From the NCBI GenBank assembly GCA_947493035.1, contig CANLOW010000006.1, positions 62,001 to 126,000 of the forward strand: 64,000 bases of DNA, given 5' to 3'. Position 1 is the stretch's first letter; each line of letters begins with the position of its first letter. The notes beneath the pieces are model-generated. The model saw nothing but the letters and a program-made list of their open reading frames with translations. It searched no databases and was not told the DNA's origin. The position numbers were made by a program, and so were the translations under genes. Shown here piece after piece: positions 8,827 to 17,180 of this stretch. Source of the DNA: an uncultured Aquimarina sp. Its GTDB lineage: Bacteria > Bacteroidota > Bacteroidia > Flavobacteriales > Flavobacteriaceae.

Positions 8827-9861
8827 ATGAAATATTTAAAGATTAAAGCTGTATTGTTTTTACAGCTTTTTATGTTTTGCTTTATCTCGGTTAAAGGGCA
8901 AAACAAACATTTAAAGGCCTTAATTTTAGACGGATCTAATAATCACTATGTATGGCCTAAAACATCTCTAATGATGAAAGATTACTTAGAGCAAACAGGG
9001 CTTTTTAAAGTAGATATATCAAGAATGGATACCCTTTGGAAGGGGTTTAAGTATTTCGCAGAAAGGCCTGAGGCACATGATTACTTTATTAAAGAGTTTA
9101 CAATAGATACGATCAGTCGATCTATTGTTAAAAAGGCTCAGAAGACTACTGATTTTGAAGTTGATTTTAAAGATTATGACTTGGTAGTATCTAATTTAGG
9201 AGCTTTTACACCAACTTGGAGTAAGAAAATGAGGAAGAGATTTGAAAAGTACATGAAAAATGGAGGAGGTCTAGTGGTTGTTCATGCAGCTAATAATGCT
9301 TGGGGAGATTGGGATGAGTATAATAAAATGATAGGACTGGGTGCTTGGGGAGATCGTAATGCTACCGATGGACCTTTTGTTTATATGGAAGAAGGAGAAA
9401 TTAAAAAAGATTTTAATGCACGTGTATGTGCTTCCCATGGTAAAGAATACGAGTTTGTTATTTCACACCAACAATTAGACCATCCAATTTTAAAAGGATT
9501 GCCAAAACAATGGCTACATGCAAAAGATGAGCTTTATGATCGAATGAGAGGGCCTTTTGATAATGCTACAATTTTAGCCACAGCGCATTCTGATGTTGAG
9601 AAAAACGATCCTTGGTATGATAAAAGTATTAAGGGTACAGGGAAAAATGTACCAATGTTGATGACGGTTAATTATGGTGATGGACGTATATTTCATAGTA
9701 CCTTAGGGCATTTCGATTATTCAATGGAATGTGTAGGGTTTATTACAACTTTTCAAAGAGGAGCAGAATGGGTGGTAACCGGAAAAGTATCACAAAAAAT
9801 ACCTGAAGATTTCCCTTCGATTGAAAAGGTGAAATCCCGTCAGTGGATAAAAAAGAATTAG
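8827..9861 (+). CDS. secreted ThuA-like (trehalose utilisation) domain protein
   Basis: A 344-residue protein with a signal peptide (hydrophobic core FLQLFMFCFIS, then VKGQN). The mature part is a ThuA-like glutamine-amidotransferase fold: ALILDGSNNHY at the start, YDLVVSNLG, GGGLVVVHAANNAWGDW in the middle and GDGRIFHSTLGH near the end. The family is linked to use of trehalose and other glycosides, but its reaction is not firmly known. It is exported, probably to the periplasm, and lies next to a Gfo/Idh and epimerase operon, a combination common in Bacteroidota glycoside loci. Confidence 0.85.
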   Translation: MKYLKIKAVLFLQLFMFCFISVKGQNKHLKALILDGSNNHYVWPKTSLMMKDYLEQTGLFKVDISRMDTLWKGFKYFAERPEAHDYFIKEFTIDTISRSIVKKAQKTTDFEVDFKDYDLVVSNLGAFTPTWSKKMRKRFEKYMKNGGGLVVVHAANNAWGDWDEYNKMIGLGAWGDRNATDGPFVYMEEGEIKKDFNARVCASHGKEYEFVISHQQLDHPILKGLPKQWLHAKDELYDRMRGPFDNATILATAHSDVEKNDPWYDKSIKGTGKNVPMLMTVNYGDGRIFHSTLGHFDYSMECVGFITTFQRGAEWVVTGKVSQKIPEDFPSIEKVKSRQWIKKN

Positions 9862-9881
9862 AATATTAATATTCTTTTTTG
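9860..9881 (+). terminator. weak hairpin at the ThuA gene stop
   Basis: The palindrome AGAATATTAATATTCT starts inside the stop codon and is followed by TTTTTT. The stem is all A-T rich, so the terminator would be weak. Confidence 0.4.
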
Positions 9882-9915
9882 TTGTATAATATTTTTCAGT
9901 AAAAAAAAACGAACA

Positions 9916-9949
9916 ATTTTTGTTTTACTATGTGTTATTTTTGTTATAC
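9916..9949 (+). promoter_or_regulatory. 21-bp spaced direct repeat upstream of the GH16 gene
   Basis: ATTTTTGTTTTAC at 9916 and ATTTTTGTTATAC at 9937 differ at one base and are spaced by 21 bases, two helical turns. The second copy contains TATTTTTG (9936-9943), which fits the -7 consensus. The pair could be a regulator site at the GH16 promoter, about 190 bases before the start codon. Confidence 0.4.
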
Positions 9950-10140
9950 AAGCGAAAACGATGTAGTTTTTTTGTTCAATAGAAGGATAAGAAAGCCTTA
10001 ATGGTTAATTGTTAAATAATACTAAGCTTATTAGTGGGTTTAACTAAAACACTATCTATAACGTTATTGTTTTGAAATAAATTAAAAGCAGTTGTTATCT
10101 TGTTTTTTCGGCTGTTTTGTAATGAAAAAAATGATTTATT

Positions 10141-11124
10141 ATGAAAATTTACAAATTCTTAATTTGGAGTACAGTGGTGGCTTTTGTTGCTTGTTCTCCA
10201 GATACAACAGGTAATTCTAAGGTTTTTAATGAGCCTAAACCAACCAGTAATGAAGTCGAACCTTTTGATTTTTCAGATTTAGATCAGAATTTACCTTCAT
10301 TTGTTTCCATTGATGATACAACTCCAGATGACATGAAATGGGTTAAGGTAGAAAAAATGAGTGATGATTTTAATGGAGATGTACTTGATGATACTAAATG
10401 GGAAAACTCTTTTTGGCACTATAATCCTCCTGTATTTATGTCTGGAGATTCACAAAACTCAGGTGTAGATGATGGTAAATTGTGGATAAAAGCAACATTA
10501 AATGAAAGAAATATACAAAAACGTTGGTTTCAAACAGCTCGTATACATTCTATAGAACAGATTAGTTTTCCGATGTATACAGAGTGTAGTATGAAGGCAG
10601 CAAGTATTGCTGCATTCAATACTTTTTGGATGAATAATGGGGATAGTGAAAATAGAGATGAATTTGATATTGTTGAGAATAATTCTAACCCTACTCAAGC
10701 ATGTAGAGATATAGCTCAAACTGATCCTGATTTTTTATGGGATACTCATTTGTTTCCCACTCAAATGAATTCACAATATTTTATTGCTAAAGATGGAGTA
10801 GAGGAAAACCGTCATGGAAATTATGATACAAGATTTTTATCTGAAGGAAATCCTAACAAAGGAAAGACTTGGGATGAAGATTATCATATTGTTGGAGCAT
10901 GGTGGAAAGATGCAAGAAATGTGCAATTTTATTTAAATGGTGAGCCAGCAGGTAAGATTACTACTAGTCAAGACATGAATAGAACCTTAGAAATTATTTT
11001 TGACCTTTGGGCTAATGAAATGTGTAATATAGGTGGTCTTCCAGATAAAGAAGATTTAGGTGATGACTCAATTAATACAATGCGTGTAGATTGGGTACGT
11101 ACCTGGAAGTTAGAAGCTAAATAA
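10141..11124 (+). CDS. GH16 family glycoside hydrolase lipoprotein (agarase/porphyranase-type)
   Basis: A 327-residue lipoprotein: a hydrophobic N-terminus ends in FVACSP, giving a lipobox cysteine at residue 19. After a linker of about 60 residues comes a GH16 beta-jelly-roll domain. The catalytic motif ExDxxE is intact as E174-F-D-I-V-E179, with the nucleophile and acid/base at its ends. WFQTARIHS, ECSMKAA and the C-terminal MRVDWVRTWK strand fit the agarase and porphyranase side of the family. It probably cuts a red-algal galactan at the cell surface. The precise polymer, and whether it is instead a carrageenase or laminarinase relative, cannot be decided here. Confidence 0.85.
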   Translation: MKIYKFLIWSTVVAFVACSPDTTGNSKVFNEPKPTSNEVEPFDFSDLDQNLPSFVSIDDTTPDDMKWVKVEKMSDDFNGDVLDDTKWENSFWHYNPPVFMSGDSQNSGVDDGKLWIKATLNERNIQKRWFQTARIHSIEQISFPMYTECSMKAASIAAFNTFWMNNGDSENRDEFDIVENNSNPTQACRDIAQTDPDFLWDTHLFPTQMNSQYFIAKDGVEENRHGNYDTRFLSEGNPNKGKTWDEDYHIVGAWWKDARNVQFYLNGEPAGKITTSQDMNRTLEIIFDLWANEMCNIGGLPDKEDLGDDSINTMRVDWVRTWKLEAK

Positions 11125-11153
11125 TAAAATCTTTTTACCCTTTAAAGATTGGC

Positions 11154-11191
11154 AATCCATCTAAGATTTTTTTCTTAGGTGGGTTTTTTTT
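11154..11191 (+). terminator. terminator of the GH16 gene
   Basis: A 13-base stem, AATCCATCTAAGA with TCTTAGGTGGGTT, has two or three G-T pairs and is followed by a run of T. It separates the GH16 gene from the metal operon. Confidence 0.85.
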
Positions 11192-11251
11192 GTTTCTCAA
11201 TTATCTTATTTTAGACCTGTAGGGTATCATAAAATCAGTACTTTTAATGGT

Positions 11252-12169
11252 ATGGAGGCAATTATTGCTGTGGTCGGATTTTTAGGTGCAGGGAAAACAA
11301 CTTTACTAAAATATTTCATAGATAGGTTTAGTGCTAATGGATGGAGTCCTTTTGTTATTCTTAATGACTATGAGAATGCTAATATGGATGCACAACAATT
11401 TGTTAAGCAAGTTGAATCGAATAATATCAAAGCTTTAAGTGGTAGTTGTATATGTTGTAGTGGTATTGTCGAACTCAGAAACATAGTAAATAGAATTCCT
11501 GAACGTGAAAAAGGGGTCACTCTTATTGAAGCCAATGGTACTTCAGATGCTTGTTCATTGATGGAGTTTCTTGGAGTGGGAATTAATGATCGTTTTTTAC
11601 CTCCGATTCAGGTTTCAGTTGTAGATGTACAAAATTGGCAAAAACGTGCAGAGCATAATGAACTAGAAGCCATTCAGATTCAAGTTTCATCATTAATTGT
11701 ATTGACGCATCTTGATACCTGTTCTTTGGCTAGGAGGGAAGCAGTTGAGGCTAATTTAAAAGAATTGAATCCAATGGCTCAAGTTATTGCTATGGATGAT
11801 ATTGAAATAGAGCTTTTGCCTAAGTTATTACCTTCTGAAAATACGGCTAAAAAATTTGAGCATTTGAAAGCGCATTGGGCATCAAGTTCTACCGATTTGC
11901 CCGACTTACTTAATACTGATTGCATTTATGCTATTTGTAACGAACTCCCGATAAGTATTCTTCGAGTAAAGGGTTGTACAAAGATAAAAGGTCAGTTAAA
12001 TTATACTTATTTTGAACGGAAACCTGATGGAGAGGTACTTATAAGGCCGTTTAATGGAATGCCTATTACAGGTTCAAAGTTATTGACTATAGGTCCAGGA
12101 AGTGAATCTACTGTTTTAGAAAAAGCGATTCAAAAAGGGCTTGAAATTATTGCTATTAATAATAAATAA
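11252..12169 (+). CDS. CobW/COG0523 family GTP-binding metallochaperone
   Basis: A 305-residue G3E-family GTPase. Seen: the P-loop GFLGAGKTTLL at residue 9, the metal-binding GSCICCSG (CxCC) near residue 68, LIEANGTSDA, and LTHLD as the guanine-specificity motif. The C-terminal CobW domain covers about residues 220-290. COG0523 proteins deliver zinc or another metal to client proteins, often under zinc starvation. It is followed after 49 bases by an ABC ATPase and a permease with a long histidine-rich loop, which supports a zinc role. No nickel- or cobalamin-specific neighbours are present. Confidence 0.88.
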   Translation: MEAIIAVVGFLGAGKTTLLKYFIDRFSANGWSPFVILNDYENANMDAQQFVKQVESNNIKALSGSCICCSGIVELRNIVNRIPEREKGVTLIEANGTSDACSLMEFLGVGINDRFLPPIQVSVVDVQNWQKRAEHNELEAIQIQVSSLIVLTHLDTCSLARREAVEANLKELNPMAQVIAMDDIEIELLPKLLPSENTAKKFEHLKAHWASSSTDLPDLLNTDCIYAICNELPISILRVKGCTKIKGQLNYTYFERKPDGEVLIRPFNGMPITGSKLLTIGPGSESTVLEKAIQKGLEIIAINNK

Positions 12170-12218
12170 ATGCTTTTAAAGTTGTTTTATTAAACCCATC
12201 ATTGTTGCGAAACTTAGT

Positions 12219-12848
12219 ATGATACAAACAAATAATTTAACATTTCAATATACGAAAGGGGAATCTACTTTGAGTTTTCCCAATATTGATTTGAAAGCAC
12301 AAGAAAATTTACTCATTTTGGGTAAATCAGGAATTGGAAAAACAACCCTTTTGCATCTTTTAGGAGGTTTGTTGAAGCCAACTTCAGGTCAGATTTATGT
12401 TGAGGAAGTATCATTAGATTCATTGTCTAGCAATAAACTAGATATTTTTAGAGGGCAACATATAGGTTTTGTGTTTCAAAAGAAGCATGCAGTACAATCT
12501 CTTAGTGTAATTGATAACCTCAAGGCTCGTTTAATGTTTAGCAAAAAAGAAGTACTGATTGAAGGAGTAGAGGTATTATTAGAACAATTAGGGCTCTTGG
12601 ATTATAAAAATAGTAGAATAACAGCATTAAGTGAAGGTCAGTTACAACGTCTTGGGATTGCTTTAGCTGTAGTTCATCAACCTAAAATCATTTTGGCAGA
12701 TGAACCTACTTCCAGTTTGGATGATGAAAATTGTACTATAGTAATGGAGTTGCTTTTGGGGCAAGCTAAAAAGACAAATGCTAATCTCATTGTAATCACT
12801 CATGATCAGAGAGTAAAACCATTCTTTTCTAACACTATTACTTTATGA
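12219..12848 (+). CDS. ABC transporter ATP-binding protein (MacB/LolD-type)
   Basis: A 209-residue ATPase. Seen: Walker A GKSGIGKTT near residue 34, the Q-loop VFQKKH, the signature ALSEGQLQR in place of the usual LSGGQ, Walker B IILADEPTSSLDD and the switch histidine in VITHDQ. It belongs to the LolD/FtsE/MacB group that energises FtsX-type permeases rather than classical importers. Its last four bases overlap the start of the permease (ATGA), so the two are translationally coupled. Confidence 0.92.
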   Translation: MIQTNNLTFQYTKGESTLSFPNIDLKAQENLLILGKSGIGKTTLLHLLGGLLKPTSGQIYVEEVSLDSLSSNKLDIFRGQHIGFVFQKKHAVQSLSVIDNLKARLMFSKKEVLIEGVEVLLEQLGLLDYKNSRITALSEGQLQRLGIALAVVHQPKIILADEPTSSLDDENCTIVMELLLGQAKKTNANLIVITHDQRVKPFFSNTITL

Positions 12849-14143
12849 ATATTTGGAAAATTAGTATTCAGAATTTAAAAACGAAACCTTTATATACGAT
12901 ACTTAGTATTTTTAGTTTGTCTTTGAGCATTGCATTGCTTTTGGGTATACAGCAGTTGAAATCGTCTTTTACTCATCAAATGGAACATAATTTAGGGGGA
13001 ATAGATTTAGTAGTTGGAGCCAAGGGAAGTCCATTACAGTTAGTGTTATCTTCAGTGCTACACCTTGATAATCCAACGGGAAATATATCCTATAAGGAAG
13101 CAAAAAAGTTAGAGAAGAATCGAATGATTAAATCCGTAGTTCCTATTTCTTATGGAGATAATCACAAAGGATTTAGAATTGTAGGAACGACAGCTGAATT
13201 TGTAGCTCTTTATAATGCAGTATTACAGAAAGGAGAAAAGGTTAAGAAGTCTATGCAAGTTATACTAGGGGCTACAGTTGCAGAAAGGTTGAAGTTGGAT
13301 TTAGGAGATACCTTTTTGAGTTCACATGGACTGATTGAAAATGATATTGATGTGCATGAAGATGTGTTGACAGTGGTTGGTATTTTAAAACCTACTAGAA
13401 AAGTAATAGATCGCTTAATTATTACAAATCTCGAAAGTATATGGGATGTGCATAATCATGAAGTAAGCGAAGAAAAATCTCATGAACATGAATCTCAAGT
13501 AAGTCATGAAGACGGAGAACATCATGAGCATGATGACCATGATTCTGGTAATGATCAGAATCAGGTCGAGCATAAAAATCATCATGAAGAGATAGATAAA
13601 GAAATTACTTCTTTGTTGATTTCTTTTAGAAATCCAATGGGGTTGTTAACATTTCCTAGGAAAATCAATGAGAGTACTAATATGCAAGCAGCACTACCAA
13701 AGTTTGAGATAGATCGGTTGTTTGAATATACAGGTATTGGATTTACCACTATTTCCTGGATAGCTTATTTGATATTATTGATTTCAGGAATGACTATCTT
13801 TATTAGTCTATATAAAATGGTAAAGGAGCGTGCTTATGATTTAGCATTGCTTCGAAGTTATGGAGCTAATAATTTTCAATTAATAAAAATGGTAGCCTAT
13901 GAAGCTATAATTATTGCCTCTTTAGCCTTTGTGTCTGGTTGCCTATTTATAAAAGTTGGGTTTAAGATTATTTTTAATTTTATGAATTCCAGTTATAAGA
14001 AGCATATGCTTTTAGAGTTAACGTTAAATGAAATATTGAGTACAGGGTTTTTAGTGCTTGTGATGATATTATTATCTGTAGCACTTGCTATTTATCCTAT
14101 AATTAAAATGAATATCTCCACTATTTTAAGTCATGAGAAATAG
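12845..14143 (+). CDS. FtsX-family ABC permease with histidine-rich periplasmic loop
   Basis: A 432-residue permease with the MacB-like plan: one N-terminal membrane segment (residues 15-35), a large periplasmic domain, then three C-terminal segments. The periplasmic part carries an unusual low-complexity stretch, about residues 203-253, packed with His, Glu and Asp (HNHEVSEEKSHEHE, GEHHEHDDHD, KNHHEE), which looks like a metal-binding loop. With the COG0523 protein and the small cysteine protein it resembles the zinc-responsive PA4063-PA4066 system of Pseudomonas aeruginosa as I recall it. Metal identity is inference. It overlaps the next gene by 11 bases. Confidence 0.88.
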   Translation: MNIWKISIQNLKTKPLYTILSIFSLSLSIALLLGIQQLKSSFTHQMEHNLGGIDLVVGAKGSPLQLVLSSVLHLDNPTGNISYKEAKKLEKNRMIKSVVPISYGDNHKGFRIVGTTAEFVALYNAVLQKGEKVKKSMQVILGATVAERLKLDLGDTFLSSHGLIENDIDVHEDVLTVVGILKPTRKVIDRLIITNLESIWDVHNHEVSEEKSHEHESQVSHEDGEHHEHDDHDSGNDQNQVEHKNHHEEIDKEITSLLISFRNPMGLLTFPRKINESTNMQAALPKFEIDRLFEYTGIGFTTISWIAYLILLISGMTIFISLYKMVKERAYDLALLRSYGANNFQLIKMVAYEAIIIASLAFVSGCLFIKVGFKIIFNFMNSSYKKHMLLELTLNEILSTGFLVLVMILLSVALAIYPIIKMNISTILSHEK

Positions 14144-14573
14144 AATTTTTATAACAGTTACATTATTGTTGACTTCTTTAGTTTGTTTTAGTCAAAAGCA
14201 AATTACTTGGAAGGATTTATCAGCGGTAAAGTTTACAGAAAAGTATTTTGTAGACTATGAAGATACTTTTCTATACCCTGAGTTTTTACCTTCAGTTAAG
14301 GCTTTGGAAGGAAAAAGAGTTACTATAAAAGGGTATTATTTGAATATTGCACCTGAGAATAGAATTTATGTGTTGTCGAAAAGTCCAATGTCATCCTGTT
14401 TTTTTTGTGGTGCAGCAGGGCCTGAAACTTCAATTCAACTTCAATTTATGATTGAACCTCCTTATAAAACAGATGATATTGTGTTGGTAACAGGTACCTT
14501 AAAGTTAAATAGCGATGATGTAGATCACTTAAATTATATCCTTATGGATTGTGAAATATCATTGGTGAAGTAG
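14133..14573 (+). CDS. small exported protein, DUF3299-like, end of metal operon
   Basis: A 146-residue protein with a signal peptide (LLLTSLVCFSQ). The mature part is short and beta-rich: LEGKRVTIKGYYL, a metal-site-like SCFFCGAAGPET with CxxC near residue 89, and VTGTLKLN near the end. This looks like the DUF3299 family that accompanies MacB-like permeases in putative zinc systems; that assignment is from memory and moderate. The start codon lies inside the permease gene, so it belongs to the same operon and probably handles metal in the periplasm. Confidence 0.7.
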   Translation: MRNRIFITVTLLLTSLVCFSQKQITWKDLSAVKFTEKYFVDYEDTFLYPEFLPSVKALEGKRVTIKGYYLNIAPENRIYVLSKSPMSSCFFCGAAGPETSIQLQFMIEPPYKTDDIVLVTGTLKLNSDDVDHLNYILMDCEISLVK

Positions 14574-14804
14574 CTATTGTGAAATAAAAGGTTTTAGAAG
14601 TTTAGTTGAAAAAAGAAAAGGGGCAAAAAATTGATGAATATATCAAATTAGATAAAGTAAAGGGTAAAATTAATAATTCGCCTTCTCCTTTGCCTCCTTT
14701 ATTTAGATAACTATTTTGTTTAAAAGCGCAAAATAGATCTTTATTGGCATCACTAAGGGTGTAATATATCAGGGCTATCTCTGATGTGTTTTACTCGAAG
14801 TGAT

Positions 14805-15338
14805 TTACTTATTCTTTGGTCTAAATGGTTTTATGAACTCTTCGTTACATTCTAAATAGGGACCTTTCATTAGGTTTATACAATAGGGAACCGCAGGAAA
14901 AACAACATCTAAACATTCTCTAATAGACTTTGGTTTTCCAGGTAAATTGATAATTAAACTGCTTCCTCTAAGTCCTGCAGTTTGTCTAGAGAGAATTGCA
15001 GTTGGTACAAATTTTAAGGATTCAGCTCTCATTAATTCTCCAAACCCTGGCATCATACGATCACATACGGCTTCGGTAGCTTCGGGAGTAACATCTCTTT
15101 TTGCTGGTCCAGTACCACCTGTAGTTACTACTAAACAGCAGTTTTGTCGATCAACCATATCAATGATCGTTTTTTCAATCACTTCTTGTTCGTCAGGAAC
15201 GATTTGATATACTTCTTCCCATTTTGAAGTTAAATATTCATTTAAAGTATTTATAATGGCTTTTCCGCTAAGGTCTTCATAGATCCCAGCACTAGCACGG
15301 TCACTTACTGTTATAATTCCGATATTGGTAGTTAACAT
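14805..15338 (-). CDS. mog: molybdenum cofactor biosynthesis protein, MoaB/Mog type
   Basis: A 177-residue MogA/MoaB-fold protein. Seen: IITVSDRASAG at the start, VVTTGGTGPAKRDVTPEA (molybdopterin-binding loop) near residue 83, PGFGELMRAES and NLPGKPKSIRECLD. It adenylylates molybdopterin before molybdate insertion. The nitrate reductase at 26074 needs this cofactor, but the gene stands alone here and is not in that operon. Mog and MoaB are close paralogues; the QTAGLRGSSLIINLPG stretch fits Mog well. Confidence 0.88.
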   Translation of the reverse strand: MLTTNIGIITVSDRASAGIYEDLSGKAIINTLNEYLTSKWEEVYQIVPDEQEVIEKTIIDMVDRQNCCLVVTTGGTGPAKRDVTPEATEAVCDRMMPGFGELMRAESLKFVPTAILSRQTAGLRGSSLIINLPGKPKSIRECLDVVFPAVPYCINLMKGPYLECNEEFIKPFRPKNK

Positions 15339-15417
15339 ACCTCTTATTTACCTATTAATTTTAATAGAACAAAGATGGTAAAATAGTTTAGGCTGAAAGT
15401 AATAGGGGAGAAAAAGT

Positions 15418-15437
15418 GTTGTCAAAATGTTGACAAC
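15418..15437 (-). terminator. terminator of the tRNA operon
   Basis: GTTGTCAA pairs with TTGACAAC around four bases; on the minus strand it is followed by five T. It lies 37 bases beyond the 3' end of tRNA-Leu. Confidence 0.6.
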
Positions 15438-15473
15438 AACAAAATTTTAATACTATGTGTGCGAGGTTAAAAG

Positions 15474-15557
15474 TACCCAGAATGGGAGTCGAACCCACAC
15501 GCTCTTACGAACACACGGCCCTCAACCGTGCCTGTCTACCAATTCCAGCATCTGGGC
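15474..15557 (-). tRNA. tRNA-Leu (anticodon GAG)
   Basis: On the minus strand the 84-base sequence starts GCCCAGATGCTGG and folds into a cloverleaf. The acceptor stem GCCCAGA pairs with TCTGGGT, the anticodon stem CACGG/CCGTG holds the loop TTGAGGG with anticodon GAG, and there is a long variable arm and a GGTTCGACTCC T arm. No CCA is encoded. It is third in a run with two tRNA-Lys genes. Confidence 0.95.
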
Positions 15558-15703
15558 ATTAAGACAATACTATTGATACAATAATAGTAAATATTTTAAG
15601 TAACTTTAATTTTAGTTATGCTTAAAAACAATAAAAGTATCGCAAGATAATTACGATACTTTTATAATATTAACTAAAATTTCATTTCATGATTGAAATT
15701 TTG

Positions 15704-15776
15704 TGACCAGGCTGGGGCTCGAACCCAGGACCCTCTCATTAAAAGTGAGATGCTCTACCAACTGAGCTACCTAGTC
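15704..15776 (-). tRNA. tRNA-Lys (anticodon TTT), copy 2
   Basis: A 73-base cloverleaf on the minus strand beginning GACTAGGTAGCTCAG. The acceptor stem GACTAGG pairs with CCTGGTC, and the loop CTTTTAA gives anticodon TTT. It is identical to the copy at 15828-15900. CCA is not encoded. Confidence 0.96.
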
Positions 15777-15827
15777 TAAGACGAAATATTTATAACAATT
15801 AGATCACTAAAAATATTTCTATTTCTG

Positions 15828-15900
15828 TGACCAGGCTGGGGCTCGAACCCAGGACCCTCTCATTAAAAGTGAGATGCTCTACCAACTGAGCTACCTAGTC
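15828..15900 (-). tRNA. tRNA-Lys (anticodon TTT), copy 1
   Basis: Identical in sequence to the neighbouring tRNA-Lys and first in the Lys-Lys-Leu operon. The two copies are separated by 51 bases, and the flanking GT ahead of TGACCAG is also shared, suggesting a local duplication of the tRNA body. Confidence 0.96.
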
Positions 15901-15930
15901 TTTGCTATAGCTTATTCGCTAATGCGGGTG

Positions 15931-15960
15931 CAAATATACTACCTTAATTTTATTCTACAA
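15931..15960 (-). promoter_or_regulatory. promoter of the tRNA operon
   Basis: On the minus strand, TTG is followed by exactly 19 bases and TATATTTG, a full match to the Bacteroidota -33/-7 promoter. Transcription would start about 20 bases before the first tRNA-Lys. Confidence 0.85.
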
Positions 15961-15973
15961 GCATAAAAAACTA

Positions 15974-15981
15974 TATTTTTG
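15974..15981 (+). promoter_or_regulatory. -7 element of aroK
   Basis: TATTTTTG matches TAnnTTTG 46 bases before the aroK start. No clear TTG is seen at the right distance upstream. Confidence 0.45.
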
Positions 15982-16027
15982 ACTTTTTTTATTCTTATTG
16001 AAATTACTTTTTTAAAATTCTTGATAT

Positions 16028-16552
16028 ATGACTTCAAATATTGTTCTTATTGGTTACATGGGGTGTGGAAAATCTTCTGTAGGAAAGCAATTATCATTAA
16101 GATTTAAAAAGTCTTTTTTAGACCTAGATGATTATATAGAAGCTAAAGAGCAAAAAAGTATTGCAGAGATTTTTGACACTAAGGGAGAAGTCTATTTTAG
16201 AAAGAAAGAAAGGCAATATTTACAACAGTGTTTGGAAGAATCTAATGATGCCATAATATCCTTGGGTGGAGGAACACCATGTTTTGGGGATAATATGGAA
16301 ATCGTATTAAATGATGTAAAAAGTACTTCTTTTTACCTAAAAACGAGTATTCCTACTTTAGTAAATAGGTTATTTGACGAACGAAAAAAACGTCCGTTGA
16401 TAGCGCATACAAGTTCAAAAGAAGAGCTAATAGAGTTTATAGGTAAACATCTTTTTGAAAGAAGTCATTATTATATTAAATCTCAACATACTTTTCAGAC
16501 AGATGGAAAAAGTGTAGAAGAAATAGTTCAGTTATTTGAGGCTATTTTATAG
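16028..16552 (+). CDS. aroK: shikimate kinase
   Basis: A 174-residue cytoplasmic P-loop kinase that phosphorylates shikimate in aromatic amino acid synthesis. Seen: Walker A GYMGCGKSSVGK at residue 8, LDDYIE (shikimate-binding aspartate), FRKKERQYL, the ISLGGGTPC loop and RPLIAH, which contributes the adenine- and lid-side arginine. Length and motif order are normal for the family. It stands alone between the tRNA operon and a small exported protein. Confidence 0.94.
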   Translation: MTSNIVLIGYMGCGKSSVGKQLSLRFKKSFLDLDDYIEAKEQKSIAEIFDTKGEVYFRKKERQYLQQCLEESNDAIISLGGGTPCFGDNMEIVLNDVKSTSFYLKTSIPTLVNRLFDERKKRPLIAHTSSKEELIEFIGKHLFERSHYYIKSQHTFQTDGKSVEEIVQLFEAIL

Positions 16553-16613
16553 TTATTTACAACAATTGTGAGTCTTATGTGATTCTACTTTAAAACGTTT
16601 TCGATTAGTTTTT

Positions 16614-16643
16614 TTGTGGTGTAAGAAAAAACTTATAGCTTTG
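16614..16643 (+). promoter_or_regulatory. promoter of the small exported protein gene
   Basis: TTG at 16614, 19 bases, then TAGCTTTG at 16636: a complete match to the Bacteroidota promoter. The expected transcript start near 16650 leaves only the ATG at 16671 as a sensible start and rules out the longer reading frame. Confidence 0.8.
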
Positions 16644-16670
16644 CAGTACCAACTTAAATATTCAAATGCT

Positions 16671-17180
16671 ATGAATCGAAGAAAATTCATCAGTAATACC
16701 GCACTGATTTCTGCTGTGGTTTCTACACCTATTATACTCAATTCACTTGATGATCATCGAGTTAAAGAAATTTATAAATTAGCGAATAACTTTAAAAAGA
16801 TTGATGTAAATACTCTTTCTCAGGGAATTACAGAAAAATATAACCTCTTAAATGGTGTGGCTCTTTCGAAGGGGGTTAATTTATTTCCATTGAAAGGAGA
16901 TAAAAACTCTTATTTGTTAGTTGATGAGAAAAATAACTTCGCTAAAGAAATAAATCATAAGCAGGTAAAAGCTTATAATAAATTTTTAGAAGAACTGCAT
17001 ATTAGTATCGGTGAAAACGATAAAAATGGGGTCATAGAAATGGCTAAATTATGCGAGCCTGCTAAAATTATAGAAGTCAAAAGTGGATTAACGCATAGTT
17101 GGTCCTTTAAAAATAGTTATGGAAATACCATAGCTATTACTTCAAGGTTTCGAAAACAATCTACAGTTACAATTTCATAA
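16671..17180 (+). CDS. small exported protein with a twin-arginine-like signal, unknown
   Basis: A 169-residue protein I do not recognise. It begins MNRRKFISNTALISAVV, with an RRKF twin-arginine pattern and a hydrophobic stretch ending near residue 24, so it may leave by the Tat route or sit anchored in the inner membrane. The rest is soluble, lysine- and asparagine-rich, with no cysteine cluster or known catalytic motif; a C-terminal part (HSWSFKNSYGNTIAITSRF) looks beta-rich. It has its own strong promoter and no clear operon partner. An exported protein without an obvious cofactor site is unusual for Tat. Confidence 0.65.
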   Translation: MNRRKFISNTALISAVVSTPIILNSLDDHRVKEIYKLANNFKKIDVNTLSQGITEKYNLLNGVALSKGVNLFPLKGDKNSYLLVDEKNNFAKEINHKQVKAYNKFLEELHISIGENDKNGVIEMAKLCEPAKIIEVKSGLTHSWSFKNSYGNTIAITSRFRKQSTVTIS

